NCBI RefSeq assembly: GCF_000158475.2
Contig: NZ_KI392030.1
Coordinates: 1-64,000, forward strand
Origin: Oxalobacter paraformigenes
GTDB taxonomy: Bacteria > Pseudomonadota > Gammaproteobacteria > Burkholderiales > Burkholderiaceae_D
Direction: 5' to 3'
Length of the DNA: 64,000 nucleotides
A program made the position numbers and the translations under genes. Under the pieces are notes generated by a model, which saw only the letters and a list, made by a program, of their open reading frames with translations, was not told where the DNA came from and made no database searches. This document shows positions 8,495 through 19,119 of the stretch, in pieces. Positions within the stretch are counted from its first letter, which is position 1. Each line of letters begins with the position of its first letter.

Positions 8495-8628
8495 ACTCCT
8501 TCCGGCAATATTTTTTAAAATTCATCGGTAACTTATTTTCCCAAACATTTCTTTAAGCATGTTAAACCGTTATCATCGTATCTGGTTTTTCATCACAAAC
8601 AGGTCATTCATTCCGGACAGAAACGACT

Positions 8629-10125
8629 ATGAAACTGACACGCCGTTGCGGCATTCTGCTTCATCCCACTTCTCTGCCGGGCCCTTTTGGATCCGGCGAT
8701 TTCGGTCGCAATGCCTATTATTTTGTAGACTGGCTCTCATCTGCCCGCCAGTCATTGTGGCAAATGCTTCCGCTCGGCGACATCGGCGCCGGCAACTCCC
8801 CCTATATGAGCCCATCCGCTTTTGCCGGAAATGTTCTTTTGATCGGACTTGATGCGCTTCGTGAGGCCGGCTGGCTGAAAGATGAAGAACTGGTTCCAGA
8901 CGCTTCTTTCGAAGAGTATCGCGTCAACTTTCCGGCCGTTATTGCTTTCAGAATATCCCGACTGAAACTGGCCGCCAGCCGCTTCCGGGAGTCCGCCAGC
9001 GAACAGGCGCGCCTCGCTTTCGAAAATTTCTGCGACAAAACCGGATTCTGGCTGCAATCCTATGCGCTTTTCAAAACAATCAGCGAGGTATATGGCGCCA
9101 TCTGGCAAGAGTGGCCCAAACCGCTCGCGAAACAGCAGCCTGCCGCAATCGACGCGTTTGTATCCGGACACCCTAATGAAATCCATTTCTGGAAATTCTG
9201 CCAGTGGTGTTTCCACGAACAATGGACAGCCCTGCGTTCCTACGCTCACTCCAAAGGAATCGATATTATCGGTGATGTCCCGATTTTTGTCTCTTTAAAC
9301 AGTGCGGACGTCTGGGCAAACCCGGAACTGTTCGATTTGGACAGTTCCGGCTATCCGCTTGCTGTTGCGGGAGTTCCTCCCGACAAATTCAGCGATAGCG
9401 GTCAGCACTGGGGCAATCCCTTGTATCACTGGAACAGGCATGCCGAAACCCGTTATGACTGGTGGCTGAAACGCATGAAACACATGATGGATACCTACGA
9501 CTATATCCGGCTCGACCATTTCAGGGGGTTTCAGGCATACTGGGCCATTCCGGCGGATACCGAAATTCCTGCCGAAGGGAAATGGATGCCCGGCCCGGGA
9601 AACGCGTTTTTCGATGCAATGAAAAAAGAATTCGGGCCATTGCGTTTCATTGCCGAAGATCTCGGTGTAATCACTCCCGAGGTCAATGAGCTCCGGAAGA
9701 AATACGAATTGCCGGGCATGCGCATTTTGCAATTCGCTTTCGATCGCAATCCTGCCAACCCTTACCTTCCCTACCATTACAATCACGATACGGTTGCCTA
9801 TACCGGCACACACGACAACGACACCATCAAGGGATGGTGGAATACCTTGCCCGAGCAAGATCGCGATTTCGCGCGGCGTTATTTGAGTGTCAGCGGGGAC
9901 TGGATAAACTGGGACCTGATCCGGGCCGCCTGGGCTTCCACGGCCGCACTTGCCCTGACACCTTATCAGAATATCCTCGGACTGGATTCTTCTGCGCGAA
10001 TGAACCGGCCTGGAGAAAAAACGGGATCGTGGGAATGGCGTTTTGCCTGGAAACAGGTCGAATCCTGGCCTTCCGCTTATCTGGCTGAAATAACGGAAAT
10101 TTACGGACGGTCTTATTCTCGGTAA
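8629..10125 (+). CDS. malQ: 4-alpha-glucanotransferase (amylomaltase)
   Basis: This GH77 enzyme moves alpha-1,4-glucan segments between maltooligosaccharides and releases glucose, a step in maltodextrin and glycogen use. The 498-residue length fits the compact bacterial form. Catalytic residues are visible in YIRLDHFRGFQAYW (nucleophile Asp), FIAEDLGVITPEV (acid/base Glu) and AYTGTHDNDTIKGWW (transition-state Asp). The N-terminal block RRCGILLHPTSLPGPFGSGD is typical. No other glycogen or maltose gene is adjacent, so the substrate supply is not shown by context. Confidence 0.95.
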   Translation: MKLTRRCGILLHPTSLPGPFGSGDFGRNAYYFVDWLSSARQSLWQMLPLGDIGAGNSPYMSPSAFAGNVLLIGLDALREAGWLKDEELVPDASFEEYRVNFPAVIAFRISRLKLAASRFRESASEQARLAFENFCDKTGFWLQSYALFKTISEVYGAIWQEWPKPLAKQQPAAIDAFVSGHPNEIHFWKFCQWCFHEQWTALRSYAHSKGIDIIGDVPIFVSLNSADVWANPELFDLDSSGYPLAVAGVPPDKFSDSGQHWGNPLYHWNRHAETRYDWWLKRMKHMMDTYDYIRLDHFRGFQAYWAIPADTEIPAEGKWMPGPGNAFFDAMKKEFGPLRFIAEDLGVITPEVNELRKKYELPGMRILQFAFDRNPANPYLPYHYNHDTVAYTGTHDNDTIKGWWNTLPEQDRDFARRYLSVSGDWINWDLIRAAWASTAALALTPYQNILGLDSSARMNRPGEKTGSWEWRFAWKQVESWPSAYLAEITEIYGRSYSR

Positions 10126-10203
10126 TAAACACGGCTATACTGGCGATTTTTCAGAACATTTCATTCCCGGTTTTATTCGCCGTCTTCACAGACGAACTTT
10201 TTT

Positions 10204-11235
10204 ATGTACTCACTTTCCGATTTCGATTTCGAACTGCCGGAGGAATTAATCGCCCAATTCCCTCTGGAAAAACGCAGCGCTTCGCGTCTTTTGATTGCCA
10301 GAGATGAAAAACTGGCCGATTCCCGTTTCGATCATCTGATCGATTATCTGGACAGGGACGACCTCCTGGTGTTCAACAACACAAAAGTATTGAAAGCCCG
10401 ATTCTTCGGAGCCAAAAAAACCGGCGGAAAAATCGAAATACTGATCGAACGCATTCTCGACAACCGGACGGCACTGGCAAAAATCCGGGCATCAAAATCG
10501 CCAAAAGAAAACAGTCTCCTTCTTATTGATGATGAACTGGAAGTAAGTGTAAAGGGAAGGGAAGGAGAATTTTATGTACTGCATTTTCCTTCCGATCTGT
10601 TCTCCATTCTCGACCATCATGGACATTTGCCACTGCCGCCCTACATTGCAAGAACCGCCGACGCATACGACGAGAAAAGATACCAGACTGTCTTCGCCAA
10701 AGAGCCTGGCGCGGTAGCGGCCCCGACCGCGGGCCTGCACTTCGATGAGGAACTGATGGGAAAACTGGAAGAAAAAGGGATCCGGTCAGCTTATCTTACC
10801 CTGCATGTCGGTGCGGGAACGTTCCAGCCTGTCAGAAGTGAAAATCTGGATGAACATAAAATGCATACAGAGTGGTATACCATCCCACAAGAAACGGTAT
10901 ACGCCGTCAAAACCGCCCGGGAAAACAAACGCAAGGTGGTGGCAGTGGGAACAACCAGTCTGCGCGCACTGGAATCCGCCTCGCAAACCGGACAACTGGT
11001 GGCAGGGAGCAACGAAACATCGCTGTTTATCACTCCTGGATACCGGTTCAACACAGTCGATTGGCTGGTGACCAATTTCCACTTGCCGAAATCGACTCTT
11101 CTGATGCTGGTTTCCGCTTTCGCCGGATATGAACTGATCCGCAAGGCTTATGCGCATGCCATTTCGCAACAATACCGCTTTTTCAGTTATGGCGATGCCA
11201 TGCTGCTGCAATGCCGAACCGGAAATTCCGCCTGA
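10204..11235 (+). CDS. queA: S-adenosylmethionine:tRNA ribosyltransferase-isomerase QueA
   Basis: QueA transfers and rearranges the ribose of S-adenosylmethionine onto 7-aminomethyl-7-deazaguanine in tRNA, giving epoxyqueuosine. The 343-residue protein shows the family blocks [23 protein letters not shown] at the N-terminus, [45 protein letters not shown] and the C-terminal [20 protein letters not shown]. It is followed by tgt after 18 bases, so the two queuosine genes form one operon. Confidence 0.97.
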   Translation: MYSLSDFDFELPEELIAQFPLEKRSASRLLIARDEKLADSRFDHLIDYLDRDDLLVFNNTKVLKARFFGAKKTGGKIEILIERILDNRTALAKIRASKSPKENSLLLIDDELEVSVKGREGEFYVLHFPSDLFSILDHHGHLPLPPYIARTADAYDEKRYQTVFAKEPGAVAAPTAGLHFDEELMGKLEEKGIRSAYLTLHVGAGTFQPVRSENLDEHKMHTEWYTIPQETVYAVKTARENKRKVVAVGTTSLRALESASQTGQLVAGSNETSLFITPGYRFNTVDWLVTNFHLPKSTLLMLVSAFAGYELIRKAYAHAISQQYRFFSYGDAMLLQCRTGNSA

Positions 11236-12381
<1,146 letters not shown>

Positions 12382-12571
12382 ACAAAGTTCTTATGATGGA
12401 AAAATGATGGAACTCAACTTTTCAAATTGTTGTATTGCCGGGTTCCGTTGCCCAAAACCCCGGATTTTGCCAATTGAATGTCCGTTTTCCTTACAAACGG
12501 CACAAATGCATGAAAACCGGGCACATGGTGCTAGAATCCTGAGTTAAAACCCAATCCGAACTGGAGAATAC

Positions 12572-12898
12572 ATGTTTATCACCAATGCTTACGCCCAATC
12601 CGCTGCCTCCGGATTCTCGCTGGACAGTATAGGAAGTTTTCTTCCGATTCTACTCATGTTCGTCCTGTTGTATTTCCTGATGATACGGCCACAACAGAAA
12701 AAACAGAGAGAACAGCGTGACATGCTAAGCGCTTTGTCAGCAGGCGACGAAGTCCTCACAGCGGGTGGTATTGTCGGAAAAATCACGAAAGTATCCGAGA
12801 ACTTTATCACACTGGAAATTTCTGCGGGAACGGAAATCATCATCCAAAAAGCCTCTATCGTTTCCCTGCTTCCCAACGGCACTATCGAAACACTCTGA
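12572..12898 (+). CDS. yajC: Preprotein translocase accessory subunit YajC
   Basis: YajC is a one-helix inner-membrane protein that associates with SecDF and the Sec translocon. The 108-residue product has a Gly/Ser-rich N-terminus, a transmembrane helix (FLPILLMFVLLYFLMIRPQQKKQ) and the soluble block SALSAGDEVLTAGGIVGKI. The start ATG at 12572 follows CTGGAG at a good distance. It precedes secD by 62 bases. The 190-base gap after tgt may hold its own promoter, but I could not identify one with confidence. Confidence 0.95.
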   Translation: MFITNAYAQSAASGFSLDSIGSFLPILLMFVLLYFLMIRPQQKKQREQRDMLSALSAGDEVLTAGGIVGKITKVSENFITLEISAGTEIIIQKASIVSLLPNGTIETL

Positions 12899-12960
12899 CA
12901 AGCACGACATTGCAACCGTCTTTTTGCCTGCATCAGATCAATGCATTCCGACGTTAAATC

Positions 12961-14832
12961 ATGAATCGTTACCCACTTTGGAAATACCTCCTTATCGTTG
13001 CCGCCATTCTGTTCGGCATCATTTACACCCTGCCGAACTTTTTCGGGGAATCGCCTGCCGTTCAAATCAGCAGCATACGGTCTACTGTCAAGATCGATAC
13101 ACAAATGATGAATCAGGTAGAACAAATCCTCAAAGACAACAATGTCCCGGTCGACGGCATTTATTTTGACGCCAGCGGCATGCATTCGACCGTCAAGGTT
13201 CGTTTTACGACTACCGACACCCAGTTCCGGGCAAAAGAAATCCTGGAAAGCAAACTGAATTCCAACCCGGACGATCCGACATTCAGCATCGCTTTCAACC
13301 TGTTGCCCAACACGCCGCAATGGCTCCAGAGCCTGCACGCTCTGCCGATGTATCTGGGTCTCGATCTTCGGGGCGGGGTTCATTTTCTCATGCAGGTCGA
13401 TGTGGAAGCCGCCATCAATTCCAGAATACAGGGGCTCCAGATTTCCGCCCGAAATCTTCTCCGGGAAAACAACATCCGCTACTCCGGACTGGTACGCGCC
13501 CGCGATTCGGTTGAAATGCAATTCAACGATCCACAGACACGCCAGCGCGCGGAAAAAGTACTGAAGAGCCAGATGTCCGACATTACCGTGCGCGAAGAAA
13601 CCGGCAGCGACAAACTGATCCTTACCCTGAGTCCGGAAGCCATCAAGCAAGTGAAAGAAAACAGTGTCAAACAAAACATTGCGACCCTTTCCAAACGGGT
13701 TAACGAACTGGGCGTCAACGAACCGGTGATCCAGCAGCAGGGAGCCGACAGAATCGTCGTCCAGTTGCCGGGCGTTCAGGATGTTTCCCGCGCCAAGGAC
13801 ATTATCGGCCGAACCGCTACCCTCGAAGTACGGATGGTAGACGAATCCATCACGCGCGGTACGGAAGAAAGTGTTGCCGTTCCGCTGGGATCGGAACTCT
13901 TCAGACAAGGCAAGGGCACGCCGGTCATTCTTTACAAGGAACCCGTTTTAACCGGTGAATATATTTCGAATGCTTCCGCCAGCTTCGATCAGTATCAGCA
14001 ACCTGCCGTCAGCATCGATCTGAATGGCGACGGTGGCCGGAAAATGCGCCAGGCAACCCGCGGAAAAATCGGCAAACTGATGGCGATTGTCCTGTTTGAA
14101 AAAGGCAAGGGAGAAGTGTTGACCGTTGCCTCGATTCGTGACGAACTCGGTTCCAAATTCCAGATTACCGGCATGGATACGCCGGAAGCGGCGACCGATC
14201 TGGCACTCCTGCTTCGTGCCGGTTCCCTGGCAGCGCCCATGCACATTATCGAAGAACGGACTATCGGGCCTCAATTGGGTGCTGAAAACATCACCAAAGG
14301 CTTTTTCTCGACCCTGTACGGTTTCGTTGCCGTTTCAATATTCATGATTCTGTACTATCTGGTTTTCGGTTTTTTCAGCGTTATCGCCCTGTCGGTCAAT
14401 GTGCTGTTGCTGATTGCCATTCTGTCGCTCATGCAAGTCACCCTGACCTTGCCCGGCATCGCGGCTATTGCACTGGCGCTCGGTATGGCCATTGACTCGA
14501 ATGTACTGATCAATGAGCGCATACGTGAAGAGTTGAGAGCGAACAGCAGCCCGCAATCTGCCATTGCCAACGGTTTCGGACATGCATGGGCCACGATTCT
14601 GGATTCCAATGTCACGACATTGATCGCCGGTCTCGCCCTTCTGATATTCGGATCGGGCCCTGTCCGCGGTTTTGCCGTCGTGCACGTCATCGGCATCATG
14701 ACCTCTCTGTTTTCCTCGGTCTTTGTTTCCCGTGGGCTTGCCAATCTCTGGTATGGAAGAAGAAAGAAACTGACCTCCCTGTCTATCGGACAGATATGGA
14801 GACCTGCCGACAACGCCGGCATCAAGAAGTAA
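12961..14832 (+). CDS. secD: Protein translocase subunit SecD
   Basis: SecD uses the proton gradient with SecF to pull exported proteins across the inner membrane. The 623-residue protein has an N-terminal transmembrane helix, large periplasmic P1 regions (with LGLDLRGGVHFLMQVD at about residue 130), and five C-terminal helices. These include GFVAVSIFMILYYLVFGFFSVIALSVN and the conserved ALGMAIDSNVLINERIREEL block (about 506-525). Expected length and order; secF follows after 42 bases. Confidence 0.97.
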   Translation: MNRYPLWKYLLIVAAILFGIIYTLPNFFGESPAVQISSIRSTVKIDTQMMNQVEQILKDNNVPVDGIYFDASGMHSTVKVRFTTTDTQFRAKEILESKLNSNPDDPTFSIAFNLLPNTPQWLQSLHALPMYLGLDLRGGVHFLMQVDVEAAINSRIQGLQISARNLLRENNIRYSGLVRARDSVEMQFNDPQTRQRAEKVLKSQMSDITVREETGSDKLILTLSPEAIKQVKENSVKQNIATLSKRVNELGVNEPVIQQQGADRIVVQLPGVQDVSRAKDIIGRTATLEVRMVDESITRGTEESVAVPLGSELFRQGKGTPVILYKEPVLTGEYISNASASFDQYQQPAVSIDLNGDGGRKMRQATRGKIGKLMAIVLFEKGKGEVLTVASIRDELGSKFQITGMDTPEAATDLALLLRAGSLAAPMHIIEERTIGPQLGAENITKGFFSTLYGFVAVSIFMILYYLVFGFFSVIALSVNVLLLIAILSLMQVTLTLPGIAAIALALGMAIDSNVLINERIREELRANSSPQSAIANGFGHAWATILDSNVTTLIAGLALLIFGSGPVRGFAVVHVIGIMTSLFSSVFVSRGLANLWYGRRKKLTSLSIGQIWRPADNAGIKK

Positions 14833-14874
14833 TAAAAGAACAGAACCTATTTACCGTTAAACACAGGATACGAC

Positions 14875-15816
14875 ATGGAATTCTTTCGGATTAAAAAAGA
14901 TATTCCCTTCATGCGCCATGCGCTGATTTTCAACATCATTTCGCTTATCACTTTTCTGGCCGCAGTCTTTTTCCTGTGGCACAAGGGACTTCACCTTTCT
15001 GTGGAATTTACCGGCGGGACAGTGATGGAAGTCAGCTACAAAAATGCAGCGGACCTCGATCGCATTCGCAATACCGTGCGCGATTTGGGTTTCGGAAACG
15101 ACTTTCAGGTCCAGAATTTTGGCCGGGCCCAGGATGTGATGATCAATCTGCCTGTCCAGAAAGATCTGACATCGGCCCAGCAAAGTGAAAAAGTAATGAC
15201 GGCCCTGCTGGCGCAAAATCCTGATGCCCGTCTGCAGCGTGTCGAATTTGTCGGACCTCAAGTCGGAGATGAACTGACACATGACGGGCTGATGGCCCTT
15301 GCCATGGTCGTCATAGGCATCATTATTTATCTGGCTTTCCGTTTCGAATGGAAATACGCGATTTCGGCGATCATCGCCAATCTGCACGACATCGTCATTA
15401 TTCTCGGCTTTTTCGCCTTCTTCGAATGGGAATTCTCGCTTTCGGTTCTGGCTGCCGTATTGGCCATTCTGGGATACTCAGTCAACGAATCGGTTATTAT
15501 TTTCGACCGTATCCGTGAAAATTTCCGCAAAATGCGAAAAGCCTCAGTTATGGAAATCGTCAATCACGCCATTACCAGCACGATTTCCAGAACGATCATC
15601 ACACACGGTTCAACCCAGCTCATGGTATTGTCCATGCTGATTTTCGGCGGCCCAACCCTTCACAATTTTGCTCTTGCCCTGACAATCGGTATCTGTTTCG
15701 GCATTTATTCTTCTGTTTTTGTGGCAGCGGCAGTGGCCATGTGGCTGGGCATCAAACGCGAAGATCTGGTCAAACCCGTCAAGGAAAGAGGCAATACCGA
15801 CGGTGCCGTAGTTTGA
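14875..15816 (+). CDS. secF: Protein translocase subunit SecF
   Basis: Partner of SecD in the Sec export machinery. The 313-residue protein has a first helix (LIFNIISLITFLAAVFFLW), the periplasmic motif LSVEFTGGTVMEV, and five C-terminal membrane helices with the signature LAILGYSVNESVIIFDRIREN and the THGSTQLMVL region. The ATG at 14875 follows the stop of secD by 42 bases in the same transcript. Confidence 0.97.
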   Translation: MEFFRIKKDIPFMRHALIFNIISLITFLAAVFFLWHKGLHLSVEFTGGTVMEVSYKNAADLDRIRNTVRDLGFGNDFQVQNFGRAQDVMINLPVQKDLTSAQQSEKVMTALLAQNPDARLQRVEFVGPQVGDELTHDGLMALAMVVIGIIIYLAFRFEWKYAISAIIANLHDIVIILGFFAFFEWEFSLSVLAAVLAILGYSVNESVIIFDRIRENFRKMRKASVMEIVNHAITSTISRTIITHGSTQLMVLSMLIFGGPTLHNFALALTIGICFGIYSSVFVAAAVAMWLGIKREDLVKPVKERGNTDGAVV

Positions 15817-15876
15817 TTAACCGTCATTCTGTTATAAATTTACGATTTTAGAAATTGTTTTTATCCGGAGAATCTG

Positions 15877-17130
15877 ATGTACCAACATATTCAAATCCCC
15901 CAGTCCGGTGAAAAAATCACGGTCAATCCGGATTTTTCGCTGAACGTTTCCGATCATCCTATCATTCCGTTTATCGAAGGGGACGGCATCGGTATCGACG
16001 TTACGCCTGTCATGCGCAAAGTTATCGATGCCGCTGTCGAAAAAGCCTACGCGGGGAAAAGAAAAATTGAATGGATGGAAGTCTATGCCGGAGAAAAATC
16101 CCTCAAAGTCTATGGGGAAAACGTCTGGCTTCCGGAAGAAACTCTGGATGCCCTGAAAGAATTCGTTATCTCCATTAAAGGCCCTTTGACTACCCCGATC
16201 GGCGGCGGCATTCGTTCGCTGAACGTTGCCATGAGGCAGCGCCTGGATCTGTATGTCTGTCTTCGTCCCGTACGTTATTTCCAGGGCGTCCCATCACCTC
16301 TGCGCGAACCGGAAAAAACCGATATGGTCATTTTCCGTGAAAACACGGAAGACATTTATGCCGGCATCGAATGGCCGGAAGGGTCGCCGGAAGCCCGAAA
16401 AGTTATTGAATTTCTGGTCAAGGAAATGGGAGTCAGCCAGATCCGTTTTCCCGAAACCTCAGGAATCGGCGTTAAACCGGTTTCACGGGAGGGCACCGAG
16501 CGACTGGTGCGCAAAGCCATTCAGTATGCCATCGACAACGACCGCCCATCCGTGACTCTGATTCACAAAGGCAATATCATGAAATTTACGGAAGGCAGCT
16601 TCCGCGACTGGGGATATGCGCTGGCCAAAAGGGAATTCGGGGCCGAAATCATCGGCAAAGGCCCATGGTGCAAATTCAGAAATCCCAAAACCGGGAAAGA
16701 AATAGTGATCAAAGATGTGCTGGCCGACGCCTTTCTTCAGGAAATCCTCTTGCGCCCTGCAGAATTCAGTGTATTGGCGACCCTGAATCTGAACGGAGAT
16801 TACATTTCTGACGCACTGGCCGCACAGGTAGGCGGAATCGGTATCGCTCCCGGCGCCAACATTTCGGATTCTGTCGCCATTTTTGAAGCGACGCACGGTA
16901 CAGCGCCATCCCTTGCCGGACAAAACAATGTCAATCCGGGTTCATTGATCCTTTCCGCTGAAATGATGTTGCGTCATATCGGCTGGATTGAAGCAGCCGA
17001 TCTGGTCATTGCAGCTATGCAAAACGCCATCTCGTCAAAACAGGTTACCAGTGATTTTGCCCGCCTGATGAATAACGCCAGGGAAGTCTCGACTTCCGAA
17101 TTCGGCGATATCATGATTTCGATGATGTAA
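15877..17130 (+). CDS. icd: Isocitrate dehydrogenase, NADP-type family, with altered cofactor-site residues
   Basis: The enzyme oxidatively decarboxylates isocitrate to 2-oxoglutarate. The 417-residue protein aligns along its whole length with E. coli Icd: substrate Ser in [40 protein letters not shown], and [11 protein letters not shown]. The residues that read NADP in E. coli (K344, Y345, Y391) are replaced here by S345, L346 and S392, while V352 and R396 are kept. Cofactor preference therefore cannot be assumed. It has its own gap (60 bases) after secF and a terminator behind it. Confidence 0.93.
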   Translation: MYQHIQIPQSGEKITVNPDFSLNVSDHPIIPFIEGDGIGIDVTPVMRKVIDAAVEKAYAGKRKIEWMEVYAGEKSLKVYGENVWLPEETLDALKEFVISIKGPLTTPIGGGIRSLNVAMRQRLDLYVCLRPVRYFQGVPSPLREPEKTDMVIFRENTEDIYAGIEWPEGSPEARKVIEFLVKEMGVSQIRFPETSGIGVKPVSREGTERLVRKAIQYAIDNDRPSVTLIHKGNIMKFTEGSFRDWGYALAKREFGAEIIGKGPWCKFRNPKTGKEIVIKDVLADAFLQEILLRPAEFSVLATLNLNGDYISDALAAQVGGIGIAPGANISDSVAIFEATHGTAPSLAGQNNVNPGSLILSAEMMLRHIGWIEAADLVIAAMQNAISSKQVTSDFARLMNNAREVSTSEFGDIMISMM

Positions 17131-17136
17131 AAACCG

Positions 17137-17180
17137 AAACCGGACGATTTGCCTTCAATTCGTCCGGTTTTCTGGTTTTT
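17137..17180 (+). terminator. Rho-independent terminator after icd
   Basis: An 11-bp perfect stem (17137-17147 with 17160-17170) has a 12-base loop and is followed by TCTGGTTTTT. It begins seven bases after the icd stop. Confidence 0.75.
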
Positions 17181-17304
17181 CGTTCTGTTTGATTGTTTCC
17201 CGTTTCTTCCGGGTACACTTTTACGATAAAAAAACGAAAACTCTTTTATTCGCGATACAAATTTTTCACCAGTTCGGTTATGATGATCCATCTTAACCGC
17301 TTGT

Positions 17305-17316
17305 TAGTTATAACTA
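17305..17316. promoter_or_regulatory. Perfect 12-bp palindrome upstream of the fumarylacetoacetase-family gene
   Basis: TAGTTATAACTA is a perfect palindrome about 98 bases before the start of the 17414 gene, within a 283-base gap that otherwise holds only the icd terminator. Its symmetry and placement suggest an operator for a dimeric repressor, but the regulator is not in the window and I cannot name its family. Confidence 0.35.
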
Positions 17317-17413
17317 TCGTCCGTCCATAACCGGGCACGTCGGTTTCAATTTTACGGAATACCATACTCAGGGTACCTGAAAACGGTACTTGAATGTTTA
17401 CTAAGGAGAGAAG

Positions 17414-18187
17414 ATGAAAACTTGGGTACGCTTTAAACAAGGCGATGCAGTGAAATTCGGCACTCTTGACGGAGATACGATTGCTGTATACAACGGCAAT
17501 ATGTTCGACAATCCCCAACCGGCCGGCGAGTCTGTCAAACTGGCTGACGTCAAGTTGCTGACTCCTTGTTCGCCCAGCAAAATGATCCTGTTGTGGAATA
17601 ACTTTTATGCCTTGTCAAACAAGCTGGGTGTAGCCGTTCCTGAAGAACCGCTCTATCTTCTGAAACCGAGCACTTCCTATATCGCCGATGGCGATATCGT
17701 CAAGAAACCGAACTCTTATGACGGCAAGGTCGTTTACGAAGGCGAACTGGGCATTGTCATCGGCAAACGCTGCAAGGAAGTTTCCGAAGCTGACGCGAAA
17801 AATTATATTTTCGGTTATACCTGTTCCAACGACGTAACGGCAGGCCAGTTGATCCAGAAAGATCCCACTTTCGCTCAATGGACCCGCGCAAAAGGCTTTG
17901 ACACTTTCGGTTCTTTCGGCCCTGGTATCGTTTCCGGCATCGACGACCCGAACAAACTGGTTATCAAGACCATCTTAAATGGCCAGGAACGCCAGAATTA
18001 TCCCGTCAGCGACATGATTTTCCCTCCGTTCAAACTGGTCAGCATGATTTCCCACGATATGACCCTTGAACCCGGCGATATTATTTCATGTGGCACTTCC
18101 GTCGGCGTTGGCTCCATGAAACCGGGCAGTACGGTTGAAGTGGTTATTGACGGCGTTGGACATCTTGTCAACAAATACGAAGCCTGA
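17414..18187 (+). CDS. Fumarylacetoacetate hydrolase family protein
   Basis: The 257-residue protein carries the FAH C-terminal fold, with the metal-binding pattern in VVYEGELGIVIGKRCK (two Glu) and FGYTCSNDVTAGQL (Asp), then FDTFGSFGPGIV and the closing EPGDIISCGTSVGVGSMKPG. Members hydrolyse or decarboxylate 2,4-diketo acids in aromatic degradation or act on oxaloacetate. The substrate cannot be fixed from sequence, and it stands alone without pathway neighbours. The N-terminal ~55 residues match the short subfamily domain. AAGGAGAGAAG precedes the ATG, giving a strong ribosome-binding site. Confidence 0.88.
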   Translation: MKTWVRFKQGDAVKFGTLDGDTIAVYNGNMFDNPQPAGESVKLADVKLLTPCSPSKMILLWNNFYALSNKLGVAVPEEPLYLLKPSTSYIADGDIVKKPNSYDGKVVYEGELGIVIGKRCKEVSEADAKNYIFGYTCSNDVTAGQLIQKDPTFAQWTRAKGFDTFGSFGPGIVSGIDDPNKLVIKTILNGQERQNYPVSDMIFPPFKLVSMISHDMTLEPGDIISCGTSVGVGSMKPGSTVEVVIDGVGHLVNKYEA

Positions 18188-18203
18188 TTCCTTTTCAGAT
18201 TGC

Positions 18204-18239
18204 ACGGCAAACAGCAGGGACGCTGTTTGCCGTTTTTTC
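18204..18239 (+). terminator. Rho-independent terminator after the fumarylacetoacetase-family gene
   Basis: A 12-bp perfect stem (18204-18215 with 18222-18233) with a six-base loop runs into seven T residues. It starts 17 bases after the stop codon. Confidence 0.9.
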
Positions 18240-18298
18240 TTCGCCATTACACAAGAATTTGTCGTTATTTTCCTTTAACTTGACCCAAATCAGGCGAA

Positions 18299-18359
18299 AC
18301 AAACTGTTACACATTAGTTTGTCCAATCCCTTACAGACATAAGCCGGGCACTTTATACT
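18299..18359 (+). promoter_or_regulatory. Candidate promoter and operator for the Spy/CpxP-like gene
   Basis: TTACAG (18331-18336) and TATACT (18354-18359) are spaced by 17 bases and form a plausible sigma-70 promoter about 43 bases before the start codon. Just upstream, ACAAACT (18299-18305) and AGTTTGT (18316-18322) form a dyad with a 10-base gap where an activator could bind. No match to the CpxR GTAAA repeat pattern was seen. Confidence 0.45.
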
Positions 18360-18401
18360 GTTTCCATGCCCTTCTCTTAATTCGCCCTGAAAGGAAAATG
18401 T

Positions 18402-18926
18402 ATGAAGAAACTGAACAAGTATCTTGTGGCAGGTGTTGCTGCCCTGGGATTCAGTGCTGTCTGTTTTTCAACGAACGCCCTTGCCCAGCCGGCTGGCGAC
18501 GGCTATGCCGGTTGTCCCATGTACATGATGGGCGGCGGTCCGGGAAACTGTTATGCCGATCATGACGGCTCTTATCGCAGCCATCATGAACGCTGGAAAG
18601 AATATCACCATCAGCGCCGTGCTGCCTTGCAAGACAAGCTGAAACTGAATGCGGAACAGGAAAAAGCCTGGACAGCCTATTTGGCCATCAGCGATAAAAA
18701 CATCGATTCATGGAAACCCTTGTATCGTGCCAATCTCGAAAAAATGACGGCGCCGGAACGGTTACAGGCCATGATCGACCATATGAACACACGTGAAAAA
18801 GAAATGTCTGCCCAACTGGCGGCATTGAAAACCTTTTACGCCAAACTGACCCCGGAACAACAAAAGATTTTCGACAGCGAATCCATGTACTCTCCCCGTT
18901 TCCGTCGTGGCGGCCCGATGAGATGA
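18402..18926 (+). CDS. Spy/CpxP family (LTXXQ motif) periplasmic protein
   Basis: The 174-residue protein starts with a signal peptide ending near NALA-QPAG (residues ~1-28), then a Gly/Met/His-rich linker (YMMGGGPGNCYADHDGSYRSHH) and a helical domain. The two family repeats are LKLNAEQEKAWTAY and AKLTPEQQKIFDSES. Spy and CpxP are ATP-independent periplasmic chaperones or stress sensors; the His/Met-rich linker could bind metals, which is inference. The gene is monocistronic, flanked by terminators. Confidence 0.85.
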   Translation: MKKLNKYLVAGVAALGFSAVCFSTNALAQPAGDGYAGCPMYMMGGGPGNCYADHDGSYRSHHERWKEYHHQRRAALQDKLKLNAEQEKAWTAYLAISDKNIDSWKPLYRANLEKMTAPERLQAMIDHMNTREKEMSAQLAALKTFYAKLTPEQQKIFDSESMYSPRFRRGGPMR

Positions 18927-18955
18927 TTTCATCTTTTTCATGACTCTCCTGCTCC

Positions 18956-18983
18956 AACGCCTGATTTCGGTCAGGCGTTTTTT
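18956..18983 (+). terminator. Rho-independent terminator after the Spy/CpxP-like gene
   Basis: A perfect 9-bp stem (18956-18964 with 18971-18979) has the loop TTTCGG and runs into a tract of six T residues. Confidence 0.9.
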
Positions 18984-19119
18984 CTGTTACTGTCTTTCCT
19001 CTTCATTAAAAGACCTCCGGCAATGCCCCCTAAATCCAGGCGAAACAGTATAATTTCTCATTACTGCCTGAAAAGGCATCACCGAATTTTTTAAATCAAA
19101 GACTGCTTTTTCCATTTTC

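Noticed and set aside
12589-13908. 439-codon minus-strand frame opposite yajC and secD
   Set aside because: It spans two well-supported plus-strand genes and gives a low-complexity-free but unrecognisable sequence, as expected for a shadow frame.
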